DNA of 64,000 nucleotides. Origin: Cupriavidus basilensis. Its GTDB lineage: Bacteria > Pseudomonadota > Gammaproteobacteria > Burkholderiales > Burkholderiaceae. Of this stretch, positions 1 through 8,861 are shown one piece after another (the first letter of the stretch is position 1; every line of letters starts with the position of its first letter). The notes beneath the pieces were generated by a model that was not told where the DNA came from, did no database searches, and saw only the letters and a program-made list of their open reading frames with translations. The position numbers were made by a program, and so were the translations under genes. The stretch covers positions 361,365 to 425,364 of the forward strand of contig NZ_CP062805.1 of NCBI RefSeq assembly GCF_008801925.2, read 5' to 3'.

Positions 1-438
1 CAGCAGCGATGCGAGGTCGGTGCCGGCCGTCTTGGCCGCGCCGTCGTTCGCCGTTGCCTGCGCGCCAACACTGCCTTCCGGCTTGTCGTTGTCATCGTCC
101 TCCTCGGACGTTTCGGATGCCGTCGGCGCCGCCGCCGTGGTCAGGGCCTTCGTGGCTTTGGTCGACTGCGAGGTCTTGGCCGCCTCCAGGATGGACCTGG
201 TGGCCTCGACCTGCTCAGCCAGCGACTGACGCGCAGCGCTGACTCCTGCAATCGCGGCGGCGAAACCTTCATCAAGCTCCGCCGGTGTCGCCGACAGCGC
301 CAAGGGGGTGCTCAGCGCAGCATCCGCAGCGTCCTTGACAACGGGCACGACAACGACAGACATAGTGTCGCCTTGCGTAGTGAGCGTGACGACGACCTTT
401 TCGCTCGCGCGAACGAGCGCAGCCAATTCAGTGAACAT
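1..438 (-). CDS. PRTRC system protein E, C-terminal end outside window
   Basis: Open from an ATG at 438 to the window edge, giving 146 visible residues. The N-terminus (MFTELAALVRASEKVVVTL) and the segment around residues 40-56 (ALSTPLALSATPAELDE) match the pattern of protein E of the PRTRC (ParB-related, ThiF-related) cassette; the later part is acidic and Ala/Thr-rich. An AAGGATT ribosome site lies just upstream. It follows parB by 62 bases on the same strand, the usual cassette neighbour. A hairpin (GGAGGCG paired with CGtCCTCC) lies in the gap and may attenuate transcription from parB. The family's molecular role is unknown. The rest of the cassette (C, F, B, A, ThiF) would be expected beyond the left edge. 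Confidence 0.8.
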   Translation of the reverse strand, partial: MFTELAALVRASEKVVVTLTTQGDTMSVVVVPVVKDAADAALSTPLALSATPAELDEGFAAAIAGVSAARQSLAEQVEATRSILEAAKTSQSTKATKALTTAAAPTASETSEEDDDNDKPEGSVGAQATANDGAAKTAGTDLASLL

Positions 439-500
439 AGTGAATCCTTGGGAAATGAATGAGGCGGAGGACGCCCTGGCGCCTCCGATTGGAAAGAAGC

Positions 501-2168
501 TTAGTAGCCGAGGACCTTGGGGACCTTGCCGGTGTAGTCGAAGCCGTCGACGGACAGAAGTCCAGCAACAACTTCAGCCTTTGATTTGCCGAACAGCTTG
601 GCAAAGCCATCTCCCAGCACCTTGCGGATGCCAAGTTCGTCAGCCAGGACCTTCATCTCGGACTTGGTCAGCATCTCCAGGAAGTCCTGCGATTTCTGCA
701 GGTTCCAGTGATCGCGCAGGTCGAGCTTGTGGTACCGGCACAGTTCCCGGAGGTTGTTCACCTCCATGCCGTCGATTGCCGCCACCGTCATGCCGATCGT
801 CAGCTGCTGGCGACGGCCCGCGTCCATGGCATGGACGGCCGTGAGACAACCTTGCAGGGTCGAGGACGACTTCTGCTCGGTGAGCTTCTCGAAGAACTTG
901 CCCATCACGTCGCCGCCAATGTTGCGCGACAGACCGTTCAGGGCGACGGCCAGCAGGTAGGCATTGGCCTGTTCAGCGTTCTGCGCAACTTCCTTGCGCA
1001 GCGCCTTGCGCCAGAGCTCGGTGCGGTACTGCTTCACCCTCTCCGACTCGCTGATCACCGTGGCCGGCTTCTCGGCAGCCGCGGACGACTTGTCGCCCTT
1101 CGTTGCCGCAGCCGTCTTGCCGGCGGTCTGCTTGACAGCAGGCGCCTTGGCCGCATCACGCTCCGCCTTGATTCGGGCCGCTACCTTCTTCTGATTGCAT
1201 GCCGTGTCGAAGCACTGGCCGCTATAGACCTTGCCCATGGAATCCGGCAGACCGCTGACCGCGGCACCGAAGTTCTGGCAGGCATGGCAAGCTTTGGCCT
1301 GTTCCTCACCGACCCCGGTTGGTCCATCCACCTTCAGCTGAATGCGGGTATGGTTGTCGCCGGACCGGATGATGCGCACGATCGGATACTCTTCCTTGAG
1401 CCCGTAGACGATGCCCTCGAGCTTACGGTCGGTCTTCTCGGCGTAGCAGGCTTTGTTGGTGCAGTTGCCGGTAGCGATCGCCTCGCCAAACATCTCCGTT
1501 TGCAACGAGGAGTTGTGCGGGCACGTGGCGCAGTCGGTCTTGTCGAAGATCGCCACTTCCAGGCTGCACGCAGCCGCCTCGATCGTTTTCTTCAACTCCG
1601 ACACCGCCTTCTTCTCGCTGAGGATGACCGGCAGGAGCTTGTCCTGCTTGTCCTTGGCGAGTGTGGCGAGCAACTCGGCGTGACCGAGTTGAATCTTGCG
1701 CTCATTCAGTGCCGCCTGAACATCCGGGCTGCAATTCATGAGAGCAAGGCGCTTATCCAGCGTCGCGCGGGACCAGCCCAGGAGCCTGGCGGCTTCCTCG
1801 CGATCCCCTTTGCAATGGCCGACGATCTTCGAGGCGGCAACGGCCTCTTCAGACGGCGACATGTTCGCGCGCTGGGCGTTCTCGATGAGCGCCGCTCGGT
1901 CGGCCTCGTCGTCGGTCATTACTTTGACGAGGGCGGGAATCACCCAGTCGATGCCGTGGGCCTCCACGGCACCGCGGTAGCGACGCTCGCCTGCGATGAG
2001 CTCGAACTCGAACTCGTCGTCTTCGATGGGGCGAAGCAGGATGGGCTGGTAGACACCGGAAGTCCGGATGGACTCGGTGAGTTCAGCCATTTCGACCGGA
2101 TCGAAGTACATGCGCGGATTACGGCCAGTACGGATCTTGCGAAGGGCAACAGCAGATGGAAATTGCAT
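501..2168 (-). CDS. parB: PRTRC system ParB-family protein
   Basis: This 555-residue protein has a ParB/Spo0J N-terminal nuclease-like domain (residues about 15-110, with GERRYRG near residue 60) followed by a helix-turn-helix around 125-145 (EEAARLLGWSRATLDKR). It then carries a long C-terminal region with two cysteine clusters (CATCPHN...CTNKACY and CHACQNF...CFDTACN), which probably bind metal, and an Ala/Lys-rich linker. Length and order fit the PRTRC ParB family rather than the shorter chromosomal ParB. The start at 2168 is preceded by GGAGA, and an upstream in-frame extension lacks family character. The likely role is DNA binding in plasmid maintenance. Unlike canonical par loci, no ParA is next to it; a ParM-type ATPase lies at 17.1 kb. 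A broken copy of its 5' end lies upstream at 2880-3070. Confidence 0.9.
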   Translation of the reverse strand: MQFPSAVALRKIRTGRNPRMYFDPVEMAELTESIRTSGVYQPILLRPIEDDEFEFELIAGERRYRGAVEAHGIDWVIPALVKVMTDDEADRAALIENAQRANMSPSEEAVAASKIVGHCKGDREEAARLLGWSRATLDKRLALMNCSPDVQAALNERKIQLGHAELLATLAKDKQDKLLPVILSEKKAVSELKKTIEAAACSLEVAIFDKTDCATCPHNSSLQTEMFGEAIATGNCTNKACYAEKTDRKLEGIVYGLKEEYPIVRIIRSGDNHTRIQLKVDGPTGVGEEQAKACHACQNFGAAVSGLPDSMGKVYSGQCFDTACNQKKVAARIKAERDAAKAPAVKQTAGKTAAATKGDKSSAAAEKPATVISESERVKQYRTELWRKALRKEVAQNAEQANAYLLAVALNGLSRNIGGDVMGKFFEKLTEQKSSSTLQGCLTAVHAMDAGRRQQLTIGMTVAAIDGMEVNNLRELCRYHKLDLRDHWNLQKSQDFLEMLTKSEMKVLADELGIRKVLGDGFAKLFGKSKAEVVAGLLSVDGFDYTGKVPKVLGY

Positions 2169-2325
2169 TGTGGATTCTCCGGAGAGCAATGGGGAACCCG
2201 TTGCCGCACCGGGAACGGGTTCCCGGTGGGATGGAATGGATGGACTGGCCCGGCTAAGCGGGCGGCCACCGTACTGCAGAAGCTGGCACCTTGCGGTGCG
2301 GGGTCGATGCGTCTGGGACGCGGAA
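2169..2325 (-). promoter_or_regulatory. Structured 5' leader of parB
   Basis: The 5' flank holds several dyads: a palindrome over the ribosome site (2176-2185), a perfect 11-bp inverted repeat GGGAACCCGTT/AACGGGTTCCC (2192-2202 with 2214-2224), GCACC/GGTGC (2286-2299), the conserved GGTCGATGC (2302-2310), and GCGTC/GACGC (2309-2321). The order stem, GGTCGATGC, stem recurs in front of other minus-strand genes with different stem sequences. From 2326 to 2559 nothing further is recognisable. Confidence 0.6.
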
Positions 2326-2559
2326 AGTGATGTGAGGATAGCCAATATTGGCTTGCGTAGCAAGATCCCGCAAAATGGTTGCTGCCACGTGGCGGCGAAT
2401 AACAACCAGGCACAGACCAGGTTCGTATGGAAGGCGGCCTTGAGGAAAACGTAAAAGTTTTGGTGACAGCTGGCGGCCGCTTGCCGCGCCTACATGGCTT
2501 CTGCGCCTTACAGCACGAACATGCATTGGCACCTCAATTCTTACCATGGCGTGAAACGG

Positions 2560-2838
2560 CTACGACCACTCATACCGCGGCAAAACCTCTATCTCGTCGG
2601 CCGTGACATCGAAATGCAGCAACGTGATGCCAAGTGACATCGCGTATTGCATTACCTTCTCCAGGTCCTCTGGTATTGCATAGTGTCTAGCAGAAGGTGC
2701 GTAGACGTTGATGACCTCCACAAAATAGCTCGCAAAGTTGTTAGCCAAAACGGGCTCTTGTCCAAAGCAGCAAAAAGTCTCTTCCGATAGGTGGAAGGCG
2801 GAAAGCGTCAAGTAGTCGTTAACCGGCAATTTTTTCAT
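2560..2838 (-). CDS. DUF5983-like protein
   Basis: This 92-residue protein starts at the ATG at 2838, which has GGGAA upstream. The C-terminus (ITLLHFDVTADEIEVLPRYEW) has the family pattern of a hydrophobic strand, FD, a glycine/acid stretch and a closing LPxYEW. The N-terminal LTLSAFHLSEET also fits DUF5983, a small domain common on plasmids and integrative elements near antirestriction and partition genes. Function is unknown. The gene lies between parB and the frameshifted parB fragment, so it may have arrived with, or between the arms of, the duplication. Confidence 0.6.
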   Translation of the reverse strand: MKKLPVNDYLTLSAFHLSEETFCCFGQEPVLANNFASYFVEVINVYAPSARHYAIPEDLEKVMQYAMSLGITLLHFDVTADEIEVLPRYEWS

Positions 2839-2879
2839 TGTGATTCCCAATCGTAATTCAGCGGAGAGCGACGTCACGG

Positions 2880-3070
2880 TAGCGCTGCTCTCCAGCGACG
2901 AGCTTGAAATCGAACGCATCGTCCGTTGATAGGGCGAAGTAGGATGGGTTGGTAGACACCGGAAGCCCGGATGGACTCGGTGATTTCAGCCATTTCAACC
3001 GGACAAAGTACGTGCGCGGACTGCGAGCCGTACGGATCTTGCGAAGGGCGACAGCAGTTGGGTATAGCAT
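2880..3070 (-). pseudogene. Frameshifted duplicate of the 5' end of parB
   Basis: Reading from the ATG at 3070, the sequence repeats the start of the intact ParB (MLYPTAVALRKIRTARSPR against MQFPSAVALRKIRTGRNPR), then shifts frame near 3003 where one base is missing. The match continues in another frame (EMAEITESIRASGVYQPIL) and returns at LVAGEQRYRD before stopping. The intact parB matches at a constant offset of 902 bases from 1978 to 2168, so the two frameshifts compensate in length. Only about 64 of 555 codons remain. It cannot give a working ParB. Confidence 0.85.
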
Positions 3071-3235
3071 TGGGGTTCTCCGAAGAGGAATGGGGAACCC
3101 GTTGCCGCACCGGGAACGTGGTTCCCGGCGGGATGGAATGGATGGACTGGCCCGGCGGCCACCGTACTGCAGAAGCTGGCACCTTGCGGTGCCGGATCGA
3201 TGCGTCTGGGACGCGGAAAGTGGTAAGAGAGTATC
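2880..3235. repeat. Second copy of the parB 5' segment and leader
   Basis: This is a direct duplication of roughly 1978-2330, comprising the parB start and its leader, including the GGGAACC...GGTTCCC region, the GGCACC/GGTGCC stem, the GATCGATGC core (about 3195-3203) and the GCGTC/GACGC stem. The leader copy is missing about a dozen bases of the original around 2257-2268 but keeps the paired stems. The arms enclose the DUF5983 gene. Confidence 0.85.
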
Positions 3236-3320
3236 CGAAGTCAGCCCTCCGGATCAATAGGCCCACGCTAGCCCACCCGACCTGATGATCGTAGCAACGG
3301 ATTGGCTCCTGCGGTTGTTC

Positions 3321-3350
3321 AAAAAAAAATGCCCTCTGGAAGGGAGGGCT
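3321..3350 (-). terminator. Rho-independent terminator after the methylase/helicase operon
   Basis: On the minus strand GCCCTC pairs with GAGGGC over a short loop (3331-3349) and is followed by a run of nine T (A-run 3321-3329). It lies downstream of the 81-residue gene ending at 3522, so it probably ends the operon that begins near 9.1 kb. The 170 bases between them hold nothing else recognisable. Confidence 0.75.
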
Positions 3351-3521
3351 GGGAGCAAGTGCGAGAGGGTTTCCGTAGCGGGGGCTGCCGAAACCAGCAT
3401 GGGGCGAACAGCTTTCGCTGTCGCCCAAACGCTCGCCAATTTCTTTCGTCTTTCGCCTGATATTGACTCGGTCGAGTCAGGTACGAGCGAAAGCCCGGCC
3501 GCGCGCGACCAGGCGATTCGA

Positions 3522-3767
3522 TTAGTGGTGCACGCCATGCCGCGGGCCGATGGGCCGCGACAGCAGCGTGGTGACCGCGCCGGCAACTTGCCAGCCGTCC
3601 AGCTCCGATTCAAAAATGCCATGCACCAGCCGATCCAGGCAGATCACCTCCATCCCGTCTGCCTCGACGGTACCCAGGATCCTTGCCACGGTGGTACCGC
3701 GGGTGCCGCGGCACTTGATCGTCGCCAAGCCATCGCCAATGGCGATCCTGCAGTCGTCAGTCTTCAT
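3522..3767 (-). CDS. Small protein coupled to the methylase/helicase gene
   Basis: An 81-residue protein of unknown family (MKTDDCRIAIGDGLATIKC...). Its ATG overlaps the stop codon of the upstream gene in an ATGA (3764-3767), so the two are probably translationally coupled. It is predicted to be soluble, with alternating short strands and GTVEADGMEVICLDRLV in the middle. The coupling suggests it works with the methylase/helicase, perhaps as a small partner subunit, but no motif shows how. Confidence 0.6.
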   Translation of the reverse strand: MKTDDCRIAIGDGLATIKCRGTRGTTVARILGTVEADGMEVICLDRLVHGIFESELDGWQVAGAVTTLLSRPIGPRHGVHH

Positions 3768-6700
3768 GCCGCCTCCTTAAGCAGCTCGCGTTGATCCCGG
3801 ACCTTGCGGCCGTGCAGCTTGGCGAGATCTTCAACAAAATGGTCTAACAGCGTGTCCATGTGCAGGAACGCCTCGTCTTCGAGTTCCGGCGTCGCCCAGT
3901 CCAGACCAGCCTCCATGGCGTCCCGTTTGTGCGCCACCATCTGGTCCTGATAGCAATCGACGCTTCCCGGCAGATGGAAATACACCACCTTTAACTGCCC
4001 TTTCCGGTTCCACCGCAGCGCGCGCCGCATCGCCTGATACTCGATGCGCCACGTCCACGAACGATCATAGAAGAGGACGTAGTCAGCATTGGGCAGGTTG
4101 TAGCCAGCCCGGCCGGACGCCTTGGTACAAAGAAGCCCTGTGGCGTTGCCGCCGACGAACCGCTTGTCCTTGTCGGCCACGCGCTTCGCAATCGGAATGC
4201 CACCATGGAACGGCACGGTCTCCACCCCCTTCGCCTTCAGCTGACTGGCGATGAGGTCGATAACCCCCGGGTTCTCGGCAAACAGGATGGCCTGCTTCCC
4301 TTCGGCGGCAATTGCCACCAGCCGTTTAACCACGGCGCGTTGCTTGCTGGTGAGCTGCGCCAGCCCGCCGACACCGTCTACCCCGTGCTGCGGGTAGTTG
4401 GCGGCGAAATGCACCGCACGGATCCTGGCAAGAATGGCAATCAGATTGTTCGGCCGGCCATCCTTGCGGACGTCCCGGTACCATTCGGCAAACTCGTCCG
4501 CCGTACGCAGGTAGAGCGACAGGTGAGCAGGATCCCAGTCCGTCTCGACCACCTCCACAGCTGGTGGCTCGATCTGGATGTACCGCGACACGTCGGGCTC
4601 GCAGACCAAGCGACGCTTCACGTGCGGCGCCAGCATCTGGCGATACCGCGGGAGATTGCCAATCTTCGGCACTTCGCGCTTCGCCCCGTCCTGCAGGCTC
4701 TCCGCAAATTCCCAGGTCACCCACTCCAGCACCACAAAATCACTGCGGAAGCGGTCGATACCTCGTTCGGCATGCTGCGCCGTGGCCAGCCAGTTCGCCT
4801 CGAGGTAGCCGCGCCGGTAGCCGTACGGCTGGGCCGCAGTGCCGTCGCCACCCGTGAACGCGATCAGTCCGAAGATGTCACGCGGATAGTTGGCGATCGG
4901 GCTGCCTGTCAGGATATAGCGGCGTCTGGCCGACAGCTGCCATAGCGCGCGGCTCTGGTCACTGGTCGGGTTCGACAACCGCTCGCCCTCGTCTGCCACC
5001 AGCAGACTGATACGCCGGCGCAGCCGATGGGCATAGGTGACACGCCGCGACGCCTTCCGGCATACCGGCATGCGAAGCCGTTCGTAGGCGATCAGGTTGA
5101 TTCGTCCCAGCGTACTCAGGTCTTCCGGCGACTCGATCACGTGAACATCCGACGCCGGCAGAATTTGCCCCAGTTCCGCGCGCATCTCCGGGACCAGTCT
5201 GGCTTCCACCACGATCAGGCCATGCCGAACCCCGGACAGCAGGATCAGTGCCGCAGCGAGCCGCGACTTGCCACAGCCCTGCTCCCATGCCGCTACTGCG
5301 CCGTTGGGCTTCATCAGCAGCTCGACCAGGTCTTCCTGCTGGAATTGCCAGTCCAACCACTTGTCGATTCCCAACGCCAGCAGCCGCTTGCGCAGCTGGT
5401 TGGCCTGTTGCGGATAACGGCGTTGCAGCCCTTCATGGACGATTTCCCAGGCCTGCGCCGATTTCTCGACACTGTATCGGGTGGTGATTTCGTCCAACGA
5501 GACGACGTAGCGCTTCCCGCGCACCTCGTACTCATATCGACCATCTGCCTGCCGGGCAAACTGCACTGCCTGGCCAGCTTTGATAATCGGGCTTCCCCAG
5601 ACGGTGGTGTCGACCACATGCGTCTTGGTCGCGACCGCAACGAGCATGTTCACGGCGCCGACGCCCGTTGTCCAAACGGCATGGCGCAGAGGCAGCGCCT
5701 GCCGCGCACTGCGGCGCAGCCGCTGGTGCAAATGCTCCAGAAAGCCCGGCGCGAACTCCGGCTCGCCGCCTGCGCGCTTCACCAGCCTCACGAGCTCGCG
5801 AAGCGCAGCGATCGGATCTGCCTGCACGAGGTAGGTTTCCAGATCCAGCCGACCCGTGCCCGCATAGCAAAAGCCGCTCGGTAGCCGCTGACCTTCCTGC
5901 GATACGATTCGGCGTTCCAACACATGGTTGAGCACCATCGCCTCGGTGAATCCGCACTCGAAGCCGAGGATGATCCGGCGGCCGTCATGCGAGATGCGTA
6001 CCCGTTTCTGCGAGGTTACAGGCCGCGTGATAGCGGGACCGTGATCGTCCAGCAGCTGGTGTGCCAGCTTCGGCTCTCCATATCGCCGCTCGTCCCACTC
6101 CAGCTGGAGCTTCGGCAACGGTGTCGACAGATCCCGCACCGGCTGGCGCAGAATGCCTCCCCGCACGCGGTAGCGAGCAAACACGGCGATGGAGGTGCGC
6201 ACTTCGGCGCCTTCCTCACGAAACGCGTTCGCGGGTAGGTCGAATGCACCCACCACGCGACGCGAGGCATCGCTATATGGCTCGCCATGCGGAATCGACC
6301 CATCAGCAAACTTGTCGACAAACGTGGTCGGAAGCAAGGCGACCACGACTTGTGAGGCGTCGAGTGCCTGGGCAAGTGCGTACTCATGGCTCAGCGCGCT
6401 GGTACGCGGGCCAAACCGGCCCCATGTCGTGCAGTCGTAGGGCTGCAGGTGTGGCGACTCCAGATGAATCGAGAACGGGGGATTTATTAGCGCGATATCG
6501 AATCTGCGCGGATGAATATCCTCCATCCCAGCGTGCCGAAAGCTGCCGTCGAAGCCGGCTGCCTCGATTGCTTGTTGAATTATCTCGATCGTTGGTTTGT
6601 GCACGTCCACACCAAAGAGGCTGTACCTGACCGGATCTGCAAACTGCAGCAGACGGCCGGACCCGACAGAATTGTCCAGGATGGACACCTTCCGATCCGG

Positions 6701-6868
6701 CAACCAGTCGGCCACCACACCCCACATCAGGCGGGCGATCACATCCGGGGTGAAGAACTGCGAAAGATGGCGCTTACGCGCCGCGTGCAACTCGCCCATG
6801 TGCGCGACTTTTTCGGCTTGCGAGCCGAGGCTCACAATAGCCCGTAAGGGCTCGTACCAATTGGTCAT
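3764..6868 (-). CDS. DNA N6-adenine methylase fused to SF2/SNF2-type helicase
   Basis: This 1034-residue protein begins with a methyltransferase domain: LSQFFTP (about 35-41), the SAM-binding DNSVGSGRLL (65-74) and the catalytic NPPF (129-132). The C-terminal half is a superfamily 2 ATPase: GCGKS Walker A (531-535), VADEGE (624-629), LTGSPIANY (653-661), and a C-terminal helicase motif near QAMRRALRWNRKG. The general plan resembles phage DarB-type antirestriction proteins and methylase-helicase proteins of defence islands. The motif II acids read DEGE rather than DEAD or DEAH. The ATG at 6868 has GGGAC upstream; an alternative ATG lies at 6880. It is coupled to the 81-residue gene downstream. 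No restriction nuclease is adjacent, so protection of the incoming element is as likely as defence. Confidence 0.75.
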   Translation of the reverse strand: MTNWYEPLRAIVSLGSQAEKVAHMGELHAARKRHLSQFFTPDVIARLMWGVVADWLPDRKVSILDNSVGSGRLLQFADPVRYSLFGVDVHKPTIEIIQQAIEAAGFDGSFRHAGMEDIHPRRFDIALINPPFSIHLESPHLQPYDCTTWGRFGPRTSALSHEYALAQALDASQVVVALLPTTFVDKFADGSIPHGEPYSDASRRVVGAFDLPANAFREEGAEVRTSIAVFARYRVRGGILRQPVRDLSTPLPKLQLEWDERRYGEPKLAHQLLDDHGPAITRPVTSQKRVRISHDGRRIILGFECGFTEAMVLNHVLERRIVSQEGQRLPSGFCYAGTGRLDLETYLVQADPIAALRELVRLVKRAGGEPEFAPGFLEHLHQRLRRSARQALPLRHAVWTTGVGAVNMLVAVATKTHVVDTTVWGSPIIKAGQAVQFARQADGRYEYEVRGKRYVVSLDEITTRYSVEKSAQAWEIVHEGLQRRYPQQANQLRKRLLALGIDKWLDWQFQQEDLVELLMKPNGAVAAWEQGCGKSRLAAALILLSGVRHGLIVVEARLVPEMRAELGQILPASDVHVIESPEDLSTLGRINLIAYERLRMPVCRKASRRVTYAHRLRRRISLLVADEGERLSNPTSDQSRALWQLSARRRYILTGSPIANYPRDIFGLIAFTGGDGTAAQPYGYRRGYLEANWLATAQHAERGIDRFRSDFVVLEWVTWEFAESLQDGAKREVPKIGNLPRYRQMLAPHVKRRLVCEPDVSRYIQIEPPAVEVVETDWDPAHLSLYLRTADEFAEWYRDVRKDGRPNNLIAILARIRAVHFAANYPQHGVDGVGGLAQLTSKQRAVVKRLVAIAAEGKQAILFAENPGVIDLIASQLKAKGVETVPFHGGIPIAKRVADKDKRFVGGNATGLLCTKASGRAGYNLPNADYVLFYDRSWTWRIEYQAMRRALRWNRKGQLKVVYFHLPGSVDCYQDQMVAHKRDAMEAGLDWATPELEDEAFLHMDTLLDHFVEDLAKLHGRKVRDQRELLKEAA

Positions 6869-6938
6869 GATAGGTCCCATAAGAAAAACGCCCCATCAAA
6901 GACGAGGCATGTAGTGGATCGAATGCGAAATCCGCCAT

Positions 6939-7175
6939 TCAAACTCGGTAGGTGCCAGCCTGCTGCTGGACGAAGGCCAGCAACGTGCCCGCGATCGGAA
7001 GTGCGAAGCGCAACTCCCAGTACTCGTTTAACTGGATGTTGTTGAGGCCAGGGAGGGTCTGACGCTGCTGCGGCTGGAATGGATCGCTTGCGTGGCACCT
7101 TGCCAGGCAACTTGCCAGCGGCGCGTGGCTCATGCAGCGCGCAAACACTGCCAGCGCGAAGAAGGCGGCTATCAC
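6939..7175 (-). CDS. Possible small membrane protein
   Basis: A GTG-started frame of 78 codons. TGGAGCG lies just upstream of the GTG at 7175, a good ribosome site. The N-terminus (VIAAFFALAVFARC) and a later segment (FALPIAGTLLAFVQQQAG) are hydrophobic, so one or two membrane passes are possible. The frame stays open upstream to about 7433 without another good start. It has no recognised family. Strand and spacing fit the operon that continues into the methylase/helicase. Confidence 0.4.
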   Translation of the reverse strand: MIAAFFALAVFARCMSHAPLASCLARCHASDPFQPQQRQTLPGLNNIQLNEYWELRFALPIAGTLLAFVQQQAGTYRV

Positions 7176-7492
7176 CGCTCCAGCGAGCCGAAATGCAGTT
7201 GCCGCATCGGATGTTCGGCGCCGTCGACCTGTTCCGATATCGCCACCAAACGCATCCGCATCGCCGTGGCTGTGCGCCGGGCTGCCATACTGCTGGCTAG
7301 CCCAAGGGCCCGTGGGAGTGTCTGGGCCGTTTACTGAACGGCCATGGCGTGTCCGTTGGCCCCATAGATGCGGCGCAGACGTTTCCCGGAAGTCATCGAG
7401 ATCGGGTGCATCGCCGGCTCGAATGGCTTCTCAGATTTGGCATGGCCGGTGACGGGAATCCGCGTCTCACCATCGGTAGCTTACATCGCGTG
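7176..7492. other. Stretch without a convincing gene
   Basis: Short frames on both strands lack good starts, ribosome sites or recognisable motifs. The region separates the DUF4942-like gene from the small membrane protein and may be a decayed gene. Confidence 0.5.
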
Positions 7493-8278
7493 TCAGGCCG
7501 TCTCTTCCATGAACGCAGCGCCAAATTCGCCGATGAACAGCATCAACGCCTCGGCCACCTGGTGGGAAAACTTGAACTCCCACCCGTCTTTGAAGAAGAC
7601 GATGTCAAGCCCAGGATGGCTTTGCTTCTCGCGGTAGTTGTACTCAATGTTGTGGACATTGATACGCGAGAGGCCACTGGCCAGCGACGAGTGACCCGCT
7701 TTGGCAGCAAAAGCGGTGAGGCCCTGCAGGCAATCCGCGGCAGTCTGGCAGCTGTAGTAGCCCACCTTCCTGCACGATCGCCCGTAGCAGCCTTCCGAAG
7801 TCACTCGCATGCGCAGAATCACCGCTGACGCGGTGCGCTGAACCTCATTGCGCCGGTTGAGCCAGAAGCCTTTGATGATCCGCTGCGCAGCTTGCTGGTA
7901 GGCCAGTTCCTTGCCGCCACTCCCGCCATAGCGGTCATGAAGCGACGCCCACAGCCCGTCAATGTCGGGGATCTTCCCAGCCTTGAGCGCCTTGCCGATG
8001 TCCAGGCCCGCGTGCTCATGCTCTTTGGTATCGTCGATGTCCAGACGTGTTCCCGCAGGAGCAAACTCGCGGCGAGCGCGGTTGACCACATTGCCGGCAA
8101 GCGAAGAGCAGAAGCTTTCAAGCTCCCTGGCCGTTCCATACTCGGAGCGAATCTCCACAGTGTGGCTGTTCCCGGGGATGCCTGCCAGGCACTCGCGCTC
8201 GAAGCTCGCAGCCGAACGATAGGCTGCACATGCCGCCTCCTGGGCCCTGACGAAGCGCTCAATGATTTCGTTGTACAT
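7493..8278 (-). CDS. Unknown protein, resembles DUF4942
   Basis: A 261-residue soluble protein with a textbook GGAGG six bases before the ATG at 8278. The outline recalls DUF4942: an N-terminal helix starting with IIERFVRAQE, a central helical segment with SLHDRYG and RIIKGFWLNRRNEV, and a C-terminal FFKDGWEFKFSHQVAEAL resembling the family's FKNGN-type ending. This family assignment rests on pattern only. DUF4942 proteins are common on plasmids and integrative elements next to DNA-modification genes, as here. The upstream gene ends 13 bases before this start. Confidence 0.55.
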   Translation of the reverse strand: MYNEIIERFVRAQEAACAAYRSAASFERECLAGIPGNSHTVEIRSEYGTARELESFCSSLAGNVVNRARREFAPAGTRLDIDDTKEHEHAGLDIGKALKAGKIPDIDGLWASLHDRYGGSGGKELAYQQAAQRIIKGFWLNRRNEVQRTASAVILRMRVTSEGCYGRSCRKVGYYSCQTAADCLQGLTAFAAKAGHSSLASGLSRINVHNIEYNYREKQSHPGLDIVFFKDGWEFKFSHQVAEALMLFIGEFGAAFMEETA

Positions 8279-8290
8279 GCGGCCTCCAAA

Positions 8291-8773
8291 TTAGTGCAGG
8301 GAGATCGCCGGACCAGCGGGCAAGGGCGAGAAGCCCATCGCCCACCAGGCCGAAACCGGGTGATCAGGGAAATCCGGAATCGTGGTGCTGCAGAACACGG
8401 CCGGCACTTCCGTCATGTCGACAGCTCCGGCAACGACCTGCTCGCGCCACCGTGCTTGTAGGCGCAGCCATGTGAGCTCCGCGCGCGCTATCGCATCCCA
8501 GCCCGTCGGGACCTTGGCTTCGTCGAATAGATCCGCGCCCGCAGCCGTCATGATGGCAACCACTTCATGGTAACGGCCGAGGTCGTGCGCAAATCCGCGG
8601 CGCTCAAACGTGAGCGTGAGCGGATCCGGATTGCCAAAGACCCGCTTCAGCTGACGGATGTAGACCGCGCATTCCAGGCGAGATTTCGCCTCATAGTCGG
8701 GGTGCCCGACCTGCGCGCAGGATTCATCGGCAGGCACCGGCCCGACTTCGATGGAAAGAGAGTGGATGAACAT
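8291..8773 (-). CDS. Unknown accessory protein
   Basis: A 160-residue predicted soluble protein with no recognised motif (MFIHSLSIEVGPVPADES..., ending PLPAGPAISLH). GAGGAAA precedes the ATG. The ribosome site lies in a nearly complete stem (GCGTTTCCTC 8775-8784 with GGAGAAACGC 8794-8803), followed further upstream by the perfect inverted repeat at 8804-8829. The gene is probably co-transcribed with the DUF4942-like gene. Confidence 0.6.
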   Translation of the reverse strand: MFIHSLSIEVGPVPADESCAQVGHPDYEAKSRLECAVYIRQLKRVFGNPDPLTLTFERRGFAHDLGRYHEVVAIMTAAGADLFDEAKVPTGWDAIARAELTWLRLQARWREQVVAGAVDMTEVPAVFCSTTIPDFPDHPVSAWWAMGFSPLPAGPAISLH

Positions 8774-8774
8774 A

Positions 8775-8829
8775 GCGTTTCCTCAAGCGAGTTGGAGAAA
8801 CGCCCCACCGGGGACGTTTCCCCGGTGGG
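8775..8829 (-). promoter_or_regulatory. Hairpin leader of the 160-residue gene
   Basis: Two dyads: a stem that covers the ribosome binding site (8775-8803, six clean pairs plus partial pairing) and a perfect 11-bp inverted repeat around CCCACCGGGG (8804-8814 with 8819-8829, loop of four). This is the same two-stem logic as the parB leader but with different sequence. Confidence 0.55.
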
Positions 8830-8861
8830 TAGTGGATGGATTGGCAGGCGCCCGCGATGGG

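Noticed and set aside
708-2330. A 540-codon plus-strand frame lying opposite parB
   Set aside because: It mirrors the strongly supported ParB gene on the other strand, lacks a ribosome site and family motifs, and is what high-GC third positions produce.
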